Positions 8,227-17,474 of a DNA stretch of 64,000 nt are shown in pieces (the stretch's first letter is position 1; every line of letters begins with the position of its first letter). Source of the DNA: CAYMCQ01 sp964389025 (GTDB lineage Bacteria; Verrucomicrobiota; Verrucomicrobiia; Limisphaerales; CAYMCQ01); NCBI GenBank assembly GCA_964389025.1, contig CAYMCQ010000002.1:1-64000 (forward strand). Reading direction: 5' to 3'. Under the pieces are notes generated by a model, which was not told the origin of the DNA, ran no database searches, and saw nothing but the letters and a program-made list of their open reading frames with translations. The translations under genes were made by a program, and so were the position numbers.

Positions 8227-9426
8227 ATGATTTATCCAACGGCGATGCTCCGCTTGAAAAGAAATTCTCTCAGCCACAAGACAGTCTGCGCCGGCTTCGC
8301 TGCTATTTTTTTGATGACAGCCTGTTCCGAAACTTTCGCGGCGGATTTGCGTGGCATCCAGTTCATCGGACTGACGGACTTTTCCAAGTTTACCCGCGAC
8401 CAGCAATCGCGTGAGACAATTTTTCTGTCGAAGGAGATCGTCGCGAAGATTCCGTGGAGCGAATTGATCGCGTCGTGGAACGCGGAATTGTCCGCCGACG
8501 CGTATTTGAAGATTGAAGTGCGCGCGATTGACGGCGACCGCGCCACGAAATTTTATTCAATGGGCATTTGGTCGGGCGATCCGGCACAACGACTCCGCGA
8601 AAGCGTGTTGAACCAGAAGGACGCGGACGGTGACGTGAGCACGGACACGCTGATTTTGACCAAGCCGTGCAAGCGACTTCAGTTGCGCCTGACTTTTGGC
8701 GGCAAGACGGCGAACGAATCGAAGTTGAATTTCATCGGCCTTTGTTTGAGCGACACCTCAGCGAAACTGGAAATTCTGAAGCCAAAACGCGCGGCTTGGG
8801 GCAAAACAATTCCCGTCATCGAACGCTCTCAGATGTCCTATCCGAACGGCGGCGTGTTGTGCAGCCCGACGACGGTTTCGATGATGATGAATTTCTGGTC
8901 GGAGAAATTGAACCGCCCCGATTTGAACCGCGACGTGCCGGAAATTGTGAAGGAAGTTTTCGATCCCAATTGGGGTGGCACAGGCAACTGGGTTTTCAAC
9001 ATGGCGTATCCCGGCTCGTTTCCCGGAATGCGCGCTTACGTGGCGCGCCTGAGTGATGTTTCGGAACTGGAGGCTTGGATTGCGAGCGGAATTCCCGTTG
9101 GACTTTCGGTTTGCTACAACAAACTGCGCGGCAAAACAAATGAGCCACCGAGCGGACATTTGGTCGTGTGCGTCGGCTTCACGAAAGACGGCGACGTCGT
9201 TGTCAACGATCCCGGCACGAGCCAGAACGTGCGGAAAATTTTCCCGCGCGAAGACTTGATCGCGGGATGGGGACATTCCAAGAACACGGTTTATCTCATC
9301 CATCCTGAAACCGCAAAAGTTCCCGATGACCGATTCGGCCATTGGGATTCAAAGCGAACGAAAAAACTTCTGAACTTCGACCGCAGCGCGAAAGATTTGG
9401 AAAAAGATTTGGCGAAGAAGAAGTAA
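8227..9426 (+). CDS. secreted C39-family-like cysteine peptidase
   Basis: About 400 aa with a signal peptide after MLRLKRNSLSHK (hydrophobic CAGFAAIFLMTA, Cys possibly a lipobox). An N-terminal beta-rich domain precedes a papain-like C39_2 domain: the catalytic Cys is in GGVLCSPTTVSMMM, the His in PSGHLVVCVGF, and the Asn/Asp in VVVNDPG. It probably hydrolyses peptides outside the cytoplasm; the C-terminus is Lys-rich. I chose 8227 (8245 also possible); the frame is open upstream only as a shadow of the rhomboid gene. Its stop codon is the first triplet of a tRNA-Pro-derived repeat (9424-9448). Confidence 0.82.
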   Translation: MIYPTAMLRLKRNSLSHKTVCAGFAAIFLMTACSETFAADLRGIQFIGLTDFSKFTRDQQSRETIFLSKEIVAKIPWSELIASWNAELSADAYLKIEVRAIDGDRATKFYSMGIWSGDPAQRLRESVLNQKDADGDVSTDTLILTKPCKRLQLRLTFGGKTANESKLNFIGLCLSDTSAKLEILKPKRAAWGKTIPVIERSQMSYPNGGVLCSPTTVSMMMNFWSEKLNRPDLNRDVPEIVKEVFDPNWGGTGNWVFNMAYPGSFPGMRAYVARLSDVSELEAWIASGIPVGLSVCYNKLRGKTNEPPSGHLVVCVGFTKDGDVVVNDPGTSQNVRKIFPREDLIAGWGHSKNTVYLIHPETAKVPDDRFGHWDSKRTKKLLNFDRSAKDLEKDLAKKK

Positions 9427-9448
9427 ATGGCCGGGGCAGCGGGATTTT
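9424..9448. repeat. tRNA-Pro 3'-end direct repeat, copy A
   Basis: TAAATGGCCGGGGCAGCGGG followed by ATTTT matches, in the same orientation, 15667-15691 and the 3' end of the tRNA-Pro gene at 19496-19520 with only a few mismatches. The A and B copies also share the preceding CGAAGAA-AA context. It looks like a decayed attachment site. Confidence 0.6.
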
Positions 9449-9506
9449 GCCCTCGATGGATTCATGCTCGCGAAAAATTTTACAAAAGGGTGGCTTTTCC
9501 TGCACC

Positions 9507-10100
9507 ATGCCGCCGGTGCAATTGCCCCGACAACTTCAAACGCTCGACGACCTGCTCGCACAGGCCGAGCATTACGCGAATTATTCCATGCGCAACATGG
9601 GGCGCGTGCCACCCACGCTGTTCCTGATCGGCGCGGATGGCCCGACGATTTTCATCCCCGATAACATGGCTGATGACGGCGCGAAGGATGACTTCGCCAC
9701 GACTGCGCGCCTCATGTGCATCGCCCACGCCGCGACCGCCACCGTGATGACGCTCGAAGCCTGGATGAAGTCCGCCACGCCCGGCGAGAAACTCGACATG
9801 ACCGAACCGCCATCCGAGGCGTTCGACCGGAAGGAAGTCGTTGTCCTCATGGGCGAATCGCGCGACGGGCAGAAACAAAAATTTCTGCCCATCATCCGCA
9901 GCGGCAATGGAAAATTTTTCGGTTTCGGCGAAAGCGATGTTCCCGTCATGGATCAAATGACAGGCCGGTTCGCGCAAATTCTCCCGCCGAAAGTGCCGGA
10001 CGACACCATGCGCGATCTCGCCAAAGTCATGCTCAAGGTCAAAGGCGTGAAGGTTGCGCAAGCCGCCAACGCTCCCCGCCTGCCGCGCGGACGACGCTGA
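9507..10100 (+). CDS. uncharacterised protein, 197 aa
   Basis: No named domain recognised. The sequence begins MPPVQLPRQLQTLDDLLAQA, contains GRVPPTLFLIGADGPTIFIP and a helix around LMCIAHAATATVMTLEAWMK, and ends in a basic LPRGRR tail. It has no signal peptide or membrane span. The frame is open upstream to 9342, but that part overlaps the C39-like gene, so the ATG at 9507 is the first independent start. It is the only other gene besides the Type ISP enzyme between tRNA-like repeats A and B; similar proteins are, I believe, scattered in Verrucomicrobiota. Function unknown. Confidence 0.65.
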   Translation: MPPVQLPRQLQTLDDLLAQAEHYANYSMRNMGRVPPTLFLIGADGPTIFIPDNMADDGAKDDFATTARLMCIAHAATATVMTLEAWMKSATPGEKLDMTEPPSEAFDRKEVVVLMGESRDGQKQKFLPIIRSGNGKFFGFGESDVPVMDQMTGRFAQILPPKVPDDTMRDLAKVMLKVKGVKVAQAANAPRLPRGRR

Positions 10101-10245
10101 TTTCACGCGGGCAGTCAGCCTTTCAGGCTCAAAAAGGACGCTCAATCATGCAGGCAGGCTTTACGTTTAGACGGCTAAAAGTAAAGTGAGGTTTACACCC
10201 GAATCGCCGGGCCTGCCCGTCTGCCGCATTGAAGTGCGTGATTCA

Positions 10246-10305
10246 ACGCAAAGACGCAAAGACGCCAAGGACTGAACCACAGATTACACAGATTGACGCA
10301 GATAA
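10246..10305. repeat. ACGCAAAGACGC / CACAGATTACACAGATT repeat
   Basis: ACGCAAAGACGCAAAGACGC plus CAAGG is followed by ACCACAGATTACACAGATTG and ACGCAGAT. An inverted, diverged relative lies at 15516-15553 on the other side of the Type ISP gene. The 10101-10676 interval otherwise holds only the other palindromes listed here and no convincing gene. Confidence 0.65.
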
Positions 10306-10306
10306 A

Positions 10307-10331
10307 GTAGGACAGTGCTTCCAGCCTGTCC
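10307..10331. repeat. second copy of the dnaX-linker repeat
   Basis: AGTAGGACAGTGCTTCCAGC followed by CTGTC aligns with AGTAGCGCAGGCTTCCAGCC at 4107. It shows the element is normally intergenic. Confidence 0.55.
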
Positions 10332-10485
10332 CTGAATTCAAATCAAGAACCGATTCGTTGTTGTCGCCATGCTTTGTCCGGCGTAATCTCGCCGCGTTAG
10401 AGAAATCAAAACGACCAGAAACTTTTTACAAAACAATTCGCGCAGCTTCGGCTGCTGTTCGCATCGAAACCTAGGAAATTTCGCA

Positions 10486-10543
10486 ACAGAGGACAGCGCT
10501 CGACGCGCGCCCCAATCGGGGCGCGCTGACAGCGCTCCTCTGT
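10486..10543. repeat. long GC-rich hairpin flanked by CCTAGG
   Basis: The outer stem pairs ACAGAGG + AGCGCT (10486-10500) with AGCGCT + CCTCTGT (10531-10543). The inner stem is a perfect 9-bp GCGCGCCCC (10505-10513) / GGGGCGCGC (10518-10526) around AATC. CCTAGG occurs just outside on both sides (10470 and 10551). No T-run follows, so it is not a standard terminator. Confidence 0.65.
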
Positions 10544-10554
10544 GGGCCCTCCTA

Positions 10555-10605
10555 GGTGCCTGATGCGGGGCGTTCGTTAGTGTCGCCCCCTTCTTTTCAG
10601 GCACC
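10555..10605. repeat. nested inverted repeat upstream of the Type ISP gene
   Basis: GGTGCCTGA (10555-10563) pairs with TCAGGCACC (10597-10605), and inside it GGGGCG (10567) pairs with CGCCCC (10584). It ends 71 bases before the Type ISP start codon and could be structural or regulatory. Confidence 0.5.
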
Positions 10606-10676
10606 GGAGTTCCCACGGAGGACAGTTCCGCCAAACAGCACTGATTCGCTCGCGAGCGAAAACAGACTGCTGTTGC

Positions 10677-13600
10677 ATGGCGAAACAAACCGTCCACGAC
10701 ATCCTGAATTATTTTCGGGAAGAAGCCGCGAACAACCGCGACCTCGGCGATAAATTTGAGCGCCTTATTGCTGCGTATCTCAGCAAAGAGCCTTACTACG
10801 CCGGACTGTTTGGCGGTAACGTCTGGCTTTGGTGCGAGTGGCCACATCGCGGGAACAAACCCGACACCGGCATTGATATCGTCGCCGAAGAAGTCGCAAC
10901 GGGAGATGTCTGGGCGGTTCAGTGCAAGTTTAACGAGCCTGACCACTATCTTGATAAACCTGAGTTGGACTCTTTCTTCTCCACTTCCGGCAAAGAACCA
11001 TTCAAGCGGCGCTTGATTGTTTCCACGACGGACAAGTGGAGCAGGAATCTCGTTGACCTCTGCAAGAACCAGCAGATTCAGGTCAGCACATTGCGGGTTC
11101 AAGACCTCGACGACAGCCTTATTGACTGGTCGCAGTTCAACCTCAATCGCCCGCAGGACGTTAAGCTCAAAGCGCAGAATAAACTTCGCAAGCATCAGGA
11201 AGAAGCTCTGGCAAAGGTCGTCGCCGGTTTGAAGAAAGCCCAGCGCGGCAAACTCATCATGGCTTGCGGCACGGGAAAAACTTTCACGGCGTTGAAGATT
11301 GCCGAAGACATTGTTCCCGCCGGCGGCCATGTTCTTTTTCTCGTTCCATCGATTTCCCTGATTTCGCAATCGCTCACGGAGTGGTCATCGCAATCGGAAA
11401 AGTCACTGAACTGTTTCGCCGTTTGCTCCGATCCCAAGGTCGGGCGCAACGAAGAAGAAGACATCGGCACTCACGATCTTGCGTTTCCAGCGCACACGAA
11501 CCCGCGTTTGCTGGCGAGGCAACTCAGTCTTCGCTCTGCGTTCAAAAAGAGAAACATCAACGTCATCTTCTCCACGTATCAATCCATCGCCGTCGTTTCC
11601 GAAGCGCAGAAACTTGGCTTGCCGGAACTCGACCTTGTCATTTGCGACGAAGCGCATCGAACCACCGGCGTCGAGCAAACTGAATACAGCGGAAAAGAAG
11701 CCTCTGCTTTCGTTTCGGTTCACAAGGAAGATTTCATCAAGGCAAAGAAGCGGCTTTACATGACTGCCACGCCGCGCATTTACGACGATACTTCCAAAGG
11801 CAAAGCAAAAGATGCCGACGTTCAACTTTATTCGATGGACGACCCGGCAATTTACGGCGAAGAACTTCACCGCCTTGATTTCTCCGAAGCTGTCCGCCGT
11901 GATCTGCTTTCCGATTACAAGGTCATGGTTCTAGCGGTGGACGAAAAATTCATAGACAAAACATTCCAGCGTGTAATCGCGGACAAAAACAATGAGCTGA
12001 CCGCGCCCGACGTTGTCAAAATCGTCGGCTGTTACAACGGACTAAAAAAGCGATTCATCAAGGCCGATGGCAGCGGAAGTGAAACGACCGATCCCACACC
12101 CATGCGCCGTGCTGTCGCGTTCAGCACTTCGATCAAGTATTCAAAAATGTTCACCGAACTTTTTGAAGGCGTCATCAAGCAATACCCGGCTGCCAACGAT
12201 CCCGACCAGACAGAAGAAACCAAACCGGACTTCCTTCAATGCGAAGTGGATCACGTTGACGGCAAGATGAACGCCCTCACGCGACAACAAAAACTTCAAT
12301 GGCTTAAAGCCGACACCACACGCGACGGAAACATCTGCCGCATCTTGAGTAATGCCCGTTGTCTTTCCGAAGGCGTTGATGTGCCCGCGCTTGACGCCGT
12401 AATGTTTCTCAATCCGCGCAACTCCGTCGTGGACGTCGTCCAGTCCGTCGGGCGCGTGATGCGCAAAGTTCCCGGCAAGCAATACGGCTACATCATTCTG
12501 CCCATTGGCATTCCCGCCGATGTTCCGCCAGAGAAAGCCCTTGCAGACAACGAAAAATACAAAGTCGTCTGGCAAGTTTTGCAAGCGTTACGCGCGCACG
12601 ATGACCGCTTCAACGCCATCATCAACCAGATCGAACTCAACGATAAACGCACTGACAAAATTGAAATCATCGGCGTCGGTTACGGCGATGGTGATGATAA
12701 AAAGCCGGACGAGCTAAACGAAAAGCGAACACAAACGGCCTTTGCATTTCCGCACCTCGAAGATTGGGAGGACAAAATCTTCGCCAAGATCGTTCTCAAA
12801 TGCGGCACGCGCAAATACTGGGAACAATGGGCGCAGGACGTTGCGAGGATTGCCGAACGTCACATCACCCGCATCAAAGCGTTGCTCGAAAGCGCTGACT
12901 CGAAGTATCGCAAACGATTCGACGCTTTCCTGAACGGACTTCGCAAGACGCTCAATCCCAGCATCAGCGAAGACGACGCCATTGAAATGCTCGCACAGCA
13001 TCTCATTACCAAGCCGGTCTTTGACGCGCTGTTTGAAGGCTACGAATTCACCAAGCAAAACCCCGTTTCCAAGACCATGCAGAAGATGCTCGACGCTTTG
13101 GAGGAACAGAGTTTGGAAAAGGAAACCGAATCGCTGGAAAAATTTTACGAAAGCGTCCGCGAACGGGCACGCGGCATTGACAATGCCGAAGGCAGGCAGC
13201 GCATTATCGTCGAACTTTACGACAAATTCTTTAAGACCGCGTTCCCCCGTATGGCCGAACGGCTGGGCATCGTCTATACGCCCGTTGAAGTTGTGGACTT
13301 CATGATCAAGAGCGTTGACGACATTTTGACGTCAGAGTTTGGTGTTGGCTTGACGGCTGAGAACGTCCACATCCTCGACCCGTTCACCGGCACGGGCACA
13401 TACATTGTGCGGATGATCCAGAGCGGCATCATTGACGACAAAGACCTCGCCCGCAAATTTCGTGGCGAACTCCATGCAAACGAAATCGTTCTTCTCGCAT
13501 ACTACATTGCCGCCATCAACATCGAGGAAGCCTACCACGGTCGCGTGAAAAAGAATTACGAACCGTTTGAAGGCATCGTCCTCACCGACACGTTTCAACT

Positions 13601-15521
13601 CTCCGAAGGCGAAGGAAAGTTTGCGGGTGAAACTTTTCAAGCCAACAGCGAACGCGCCATTCGCCAGAACAAACGCGACATCCGCGTCATCATCGGCAAC
13701 CCGCCGTATTCGGCGAAGCAAGAGAGCGCGAATGACGCAAATCAGAATCTGAAATACCCGACGTTGGACGAGAAGATAGGAAAGACATACGCTGCGAACA
13801 CATCAGCGACAAACAAGAATGGTCTATATGATTCCTACATTCGCGCAATTCGTTGGGGAAGTGACCGCGTGAAGGATAGAGGCATTATTTGCTTCGTCAG
13901 CAATGGTGGTTTTATTGACGGCAACGCGATGGATGGGTTGAGGAAATGTTTGGCCGACGAATTTGCCATGATTTATTGCTTCAATTTGCGGGGCAACGCG
14001 CGCACTTCTGGCGAACTTCGCCGACAAGAAGCCGGAAATGTATTTGGTGAAGGCACGCGCACGCCAGTTGCGATCACGCTACTCGTCAAGAATTCAGAAC
14101 ACAAAGGCGCGTGCCAGCTTTTCTATCACGAAATCGCCGATTATCAGAACCGCGAAGAAAAGCTGAAAATCGTAACTGAATCGCAAAGCATCAAAAACAT
14201 TTCGTGGCAGAAAATCACGCCGAACAAAAATCACGATTGGATAAACCAACGCAATGAAGCGTTTGCGATCTTCATGCCTATTGGATTGAAAGATGAAAAA
14301 GGAAGCGTCGAAAGCCAAAGTGTTTTTGTTCATTACTCACGTGGCGCGGAAACGGCGCGAGATTTTTGGTCTTACAATTTCTCAAAGACGCGGCTTACGC
14401 AGAACATGCGTGGCATGGTCGCTTTCTACAATCAGCAGGTTTCTCTTTTTCAAGAACTCAAAAGGAAAAATCCCAATGTTGACCCGAATAGCGCTGTGGA
14501 CCATGACCCGAAAAAAATTAGCTGGACGAGAAATTTGAAAACTTCATTGGTTGCCGGTCGCAAAGGCACGTTTGACCAGGACTTTCTAACTCTGGCCCTC
14601 TATCGGCCATTTACAAAACAGAACCTGTATTTTGAACGCCAGTTCGTTTCTGTTCCCGGCCAGCATGAAAGATATTTCTCCCGGCACGACCTCGGCAATG
14701 TTGTCATTTGCATTAACGGACCGGGGGGCGATACGTCGTCGGCAATCGTTGCGGACATAATACCTGACGTTAATTGCCAACATTCAGGAGGCCAGTGCTT
14801 CCCCTTGCGTTATTGGGACGAGCCGGAAAAGTCAGACGAAAAGCAGAAGGATTTGTTGGCGGCGCAAGGCGGCTGGCGCGAGAACGTCAGCGATTTTGCG
14901 TTGAAACAATTTCGCGCGGCCTACAAAGATGCGAAGGTTCAGAAGGAAGACATTTTCTATTACGTCTATGGCATTCTCCATTCGCCGGAATACAAGACGC
15001 GGTTCGCCTCCGATTTGAAGAAGATGCTGCCGCGCATTCCATTCGCGGAAGATTTTTGGGTGTTCAGCAAAGCCGGTCGCAAGCTGGCGGAAATCCATTT
15101 GAATTACGAAACCGCCAAACCATATCCGGTGAAGGAGCATCGAGACGTGTTGGATTTGAAGGATGAGAAACTTTATCTCGTCGAGAAAATGCGCTTCGGC
15201 AAAATCCTAGCGGACGGCCACCGAGCGGAAGTGGACAAGACCAAAATCCAATACAACAGCCACATCTCGTTGACCGGCATCCCGCTGGCTGCCTACGAAT
15301 ACGTCGTCAACGGCAAGCCCGCTATCGAATGGATCATGGACCGCTACCAACTCTCACGCGACAAAGATAGTGGCATCCTGAATGACCCGAACGATTGGGC
15401 GCGCGAACACGACGACCCGAAATACATCCTGAATCTTTTAAAGAGCGTCGTCACCGTGAGCATTGAGACGATGAAGATTGTGAAGGCGTTGCCGGCGTTG
15501 AATGAGAGGAAGTCCGCGTAA
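10677..15521 (+). CDS. Type ISP single-polypeptide restriction-modification enzyme
   Basis: 1614 aa, close to the size of LlaGI/LlaBIII-type enzymes. In order: a Mrr-like PD-(D/E)xK nuclease (GIDIV at residues 65-69, QCKF at 82-85); an SF2 helicase-like translocase (ACGTGKT near 197-203, DEAH at about 324-327, SVGRVMRK helicase motif VI); a coupler region; a gamma-class N6-adenine methyltransferase (ILDPFTGTG near 899, GNPPY near 1007-1011); and a C-terminal target-recognition domain. In this family one protein methylates one strand of its site, translocates on DNA, and cuts when two enzymes converge. No separate methylase or specificity gene is adjacent, as expected. The reading frame and all catalytic motifs look intact. 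Flanked by repeats suggesting acquisition. Confidence 0.93.
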   Translation: MAKQTVHDILNYFREEAANNRDLGDKFERLIAAYLSKEPYYAGLFGGNVWLWCEWPHRGNKPDTGIDIVAEEVATGDVWAVQCKFNEPDHYLDKPELDSFFSTSGKEPFKRRLIVSTTDKWSRNLVDLCKNQQIQVSTLRVQDLDDSLIDWSQFNLNRPQDVKLKAQNKLRKHQEEALAKVVAGLKKAQRGKLIMACGTGKTFTALKIAEDIVPAGGHVLFLVPSISLISQSLTEWSSQSEKSLNCFAVCSDPKVGRNEEEDIGTHDLAFPAHTNPRLLARQLSLRSAFKKRNINVIFSTYQSIAVVSEAQKLGLPELDLVICDEAHRTTGVEQTEYSGKEASAFVSVHKEDFIKAKKRLYMTATPRIYDDTSKGKAKDADVQLYSMDDPAIYGEELHRLDFSEAVRRDLLSDYKVMVLAVDEKFIDKTFQRVIADKNNELTAPDVVKIVGCYNGLKKRFIKADGSGSETTDPTPMRRAVAFSTSIKYSKMFTELFEGVIKQYPAANDPDQTEETKPDFLQCEVDHVDGKMNALTRQQKLQWLKADTTRDGNICRILSNARCLSEGVDVPALDAVMFLNPRNSVVDVVQSVGRVMRKVPGKQYGYIILPIGIPADVPPEKALADNEKYKVVWQVLQALRAHDDRFNAIINQIELNDKRTDKIEIIGVGYGDGDDKKPDELNEKRTQTAFAFPHLEDWEDKIFAKIVLKCGTRKYWEQWAQDVARIAERHITRIKALLESADSKYRKRFDAFLNGLRKTLNPSISEDDAIEMLAQHLITKPVFDALFEGYEFTKQNPVSKTMQKMLDALEEQSLEKETESLEKFYESVRERARGIDNAEGRQRIIVELYDKFFKTAFPRMAERLGIVYTPVEVVDFMIKSVDDILTSEFGVGLTAENVHILDPFTGTGTYIVRMIQSGIIDDKDLARKFRGELHANEIVLLAYYIAAINIEEAYHGRVKKNYEPFEGIVLTDTFQLSEGEGKFAGETFQANSERAIRQNKRDIRVIIGNPPYSAKQESANDANQNLKYPTLDEKIGKTYAANTSATNKNGLYDSYIRAIRWGSDRVKDRGIICFVSNGGFIDGNAMDGLRKCLADEFAMIYCFNLRGNARTSGELRRQEAGNVFGEGTRTPVAITLLVKNSEHKGACQLFYHEIADYQNREEKLKIVTESQSIKNISWQKITPNKNHDWINQRNEAFAIFMPIGLKDEKGSVESQSVFVHYSRGAETARDFWSYNFSKTRLTQNMRGMVAFYNQQVSLFQELKRKNPNVDPNSAVDHDPKKISWTRNLKTSLVAGRKGTFDQDFLTLALYRPFTKQNLYFERQFVSVPGQHERYFSRHDLGNVVICINGPGGDTSSAIVADIIPDVNCQHSGGQCFPLRYWDEPEKSDEKQKDLLAAQGGWRENVSDFALKQFRAAYKDAKVQKEDIFYYVYGILHSPEYKTRFASDLKKMLPRIPFAEDFWVFSKAGRKLAEIHLNYETAKPYPVKEHRDVLDLKDEKLYLVEKMRFGKILADGHRAEVDKTKIQYNSHISLTGIPLAAYEYVVNGKPAIEWIMDRYQLSRDKDSGILNDPNDWAREHDDPKYILNLLKSVVTVSIETMKIVKALPALNERKSA

Positions 15522-15553
15522 TCTGCGTTCAATTTTTTGCGCCTTGGCGTCTC
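15516..15553. repeat. inverted relative of the 10246 repeat
   Basis: Read on the minus strand it gives GAGACGCCAAGGCGC, then an A-run, then TTGAACGCAGATTACGC. This follows the order of elements at 10261-10290 (GACGCCAAGG, GAACCACAGATTACAC). It overlaps the last codons of the Type ISP gene. Confidence 0.55.
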
Positions 15554-15666
15554 CCGCCTTCGTTATATTTCGGCGCGGCAAGTTGCGTTAAAACCTGTTC
15601 GCGTCGTTCACGCCCGCGCTGCTGGCCAAAGCCTTTTGCGGAGAATTGTGACGGTCGAAGAAAAAA

Positions 15667-15692
15667 TAAATGGCCGGGGCGGCGGGATTTGA
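15667..15692. repeat. tRNA-Pro 3'-end direct repeat, copy B
   Basis: TAAATGGCCGGGGCGGCGGG followed by ATTTGAA matches the 3' end of the tRNA-Pro gene at 19496-19522 with one mismatch over 27 bases, then diverges. The 15522-15903 interval contains this and part of another repeat but no gene I can support. Confidence 0.65.
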
Positions 15693-15903
15693 AACCAAAG
15701 AGTTGGGCTGCACGAAGCGCGAGGAACCTGTAAATAAAGGTGATTATGCATGTTTCATTTTTGAGTCAGGCGACCTGCCGCGACGGGCGCGAGCACGGCG
15801 GGTGCGATAAACGCAGGAAAGCGCACGAAACCACCCTTCAGTTGTCCCTTTTTGACCTTGATTCAGGCGCACTGGTTGCGCCTGAGGCTTTGCGCCAATT
15901 TCA

Positions 15904-17193
15904 TCAGTTCGCCGCTCCGGCCTTTGGCTCGGCGATGCAGTAAAGCGCGGCGTGGGTGCGGAGAAAAATTTCCCCGTTCGAGAGCGCCAGTGTTGAGTTC
16001 GACAACTCGCCGACGGGATTGGTGGCGATGACTTCAAATTTCGGCGCGGCGCGCAGGATGATCGTGTCGCCGGACTGGTTCACGACGTAGAGTTTGTCGC
16101 CCACGAGATTGGCCGAGGCCCACGTCTGAGGACTTGCGCCCGTGGACGGCAGGCGCTCTTCCCAGACCAAACGTCCCGTCGCGAGTTCGTAGCATTGGCC
16201 GAAGCCGTCGGTGACGCACACATAAACATGGCCGTCCTTCACAATGGGCGAGCCGATGGAGTGTTTCTTCATGCGTTGCTCGTAAAAAAGGCGTTTGCCG
16301 GTCACGTCGCCTTCGCCGCCAGGCTTGATATAAATGGCCGAGCCAAAAAAGCCGCCTTGCACAATGACTGTGCCTTCGCCAAAGGAAGCGGAGCTGTAAG
16401 CCAACGGGCTTACGCCTGCGGCGCTCCAGAGTTCGCGTCCGGTGGCCGGAGCGAAGGCGCGCAGTTTGTTCACGGCCGGCAGGATGATTTCGTCGCGTCC
16501 GCCGGTGGTGACGACGAGCGGCGTGCTGAACGTGCCGATGGGGCCGTCATTCTTGCCGGCAAATCCGTCGAAGCGTTCGGGTGGATGTTGTTCTTTGAGC
16601 GGGACGGACCATTTTTTTTCGCCGGTGCGTTTGTCTAGGGCATGGAGCGCCGAGAACCCGCCCGGCCCGTGATACACGATGACCAGATTGCCGTGAATGA
16701 CCGGTGAGGAGCCTTGGCCCCATTCGTGGGTTTGTTTGCCGAGGTCGGTTTTCCAAAGCTGTTTCCCGCTGAAATCGTAGGCAACGATTCCCGCCGACGC
16801 GAAACTGGCCACCACCCGTTCACCATCGGTGACCGGCGAGGCGGAGCAGTGCGGATTTGTTTTGTGGCGTGGATCGGTTGTCTCATAGCCGACGCCCTGT
16901 TGCCAGAGTTGTTTGCCCGTAACGCGGTCAAACGCGATCACCGTGCGCCGTTTGCCGTCCTCGACTGCCTGCGTGACGAAGACCGTGTTCCCCCAAACGA
17001 TGGGAGAAGAGTTGCCGGCCTCCGGCAGCGGCGCGCGCCACTTCACGTTTTTGTCCTTGGACCATTTGATCGGGAAACTGGTTTCCGGGGAGATGTTATC
17101 CTGGGTCGGGCCGCGCCACGACGGCCAGTTGGCGGCGGGCAAAGTGAGAGATGAAAGTAAAATGGCGATGAGAATGGCGGCACATGATTTCAT
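15904..17193 (-). CDS. secreted PQQ-like beta-propeller protein
   Basis: About 429 aa with a clear signal peptide (MKSCAAILIAILLSSLTLPA) and then the typical ANWPSWRGP opening of planctomycete/verrucomicrobial WD40/PQQ-like proteins. Repeated blades carry the pattern G-x-x-L-W (GKQLWQQG, GKQLWKTDLG, GRELWSAAG, GRLVWEERLP). BamB-like or non-enzymatic propellers share this fold; an actual PQQ dehydrogenase is unlikely since no catalytic domain extras are visible. The start at 17193 is chosen because it directly precedes the signal peptide; the frame is open to 17310. Confidence 0.85.
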   Translation of the reverse strand: MKSCAAILIAILLSSLTLPAANWPSWRGPTQDNISPETSFPIKWSKDKNVKWRAPLPEAGNSSPIVWGNTVFVTQAVEDGKRRTVIAFDRVTGKQLWQQGVGYETTDPRHKTNPHCSASPVTDGERVVASFASAGIVAYDFSGKQLWKTDLGKQTHEWGQGSSPVIHGNLVIVYHGPGGFSALHALDKRTGEKKWSVPLKEQHPPERFDGFAGKNDGPIGTFSTPLVVTTGGRDEIILPAVNKLRAFAPATGRELWSAAGVSPLAYSSASFGEGTVIVQGGFFGSAIYIKPGGEGDVTGKRLFYEQRMKKHSIGSPIVKDGHVYVCVTDGFGQCYELATGRLVWEERLPSTGASPQTWASANLVGDKLYVVNQSGDTIILRAAPKFEVIATNPVGELSNSTLALSNGEIFLRTHAALYCIAEPKAGAAN

Positions 17194-17345
17194 ACGCGGG
17201 AGGTTACTGGTCGTCGTCGGATTGCCAAGCGGGAAGTGTCCAGACGGCGCATCCGGCGGCCATGTCCATTTTTTTCTATGCGTGATTTTCGACTGAGAGT
17301 ATCCTCCCAAACAACACAGCCATACGCGCAGGTAAGAAGATTCAG

Positions 17346-17363
17346 CCCCGAAAGCTTTCGGGG
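17346..17363. repeat. perfect 18-bp palindrome
   Basis: CCCCGAAAGCTTTCGGGG is fully self-complementary, with AGC/GCT extending the arms on both sides. It lies between divergent genes (15904-17193 and 17475-18098) and could be an operator or a repeat unit. Confidence 0.55.
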
Positions 17364-17474
17364 AAGCTGAAGGTGATCAGCCCGCCTGAAGCCAACAAGC
17401 TCGTTCATGCTGAATATCGCATTGGCTGGGTATTGTGACCGATAACCAGACAACAACCAACAAAGGATAAAATT

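Noticed and set aside
16396..16413. GTAAGCC/GGCTTAC inverted repeat in the beta-propeller gene
   Set aside because: The encoded GVSPLAYSS aligns with normal blade sequence (GLNPLVYTS-like) of the family, so it is real coding sequence rather than an inserted repeat.
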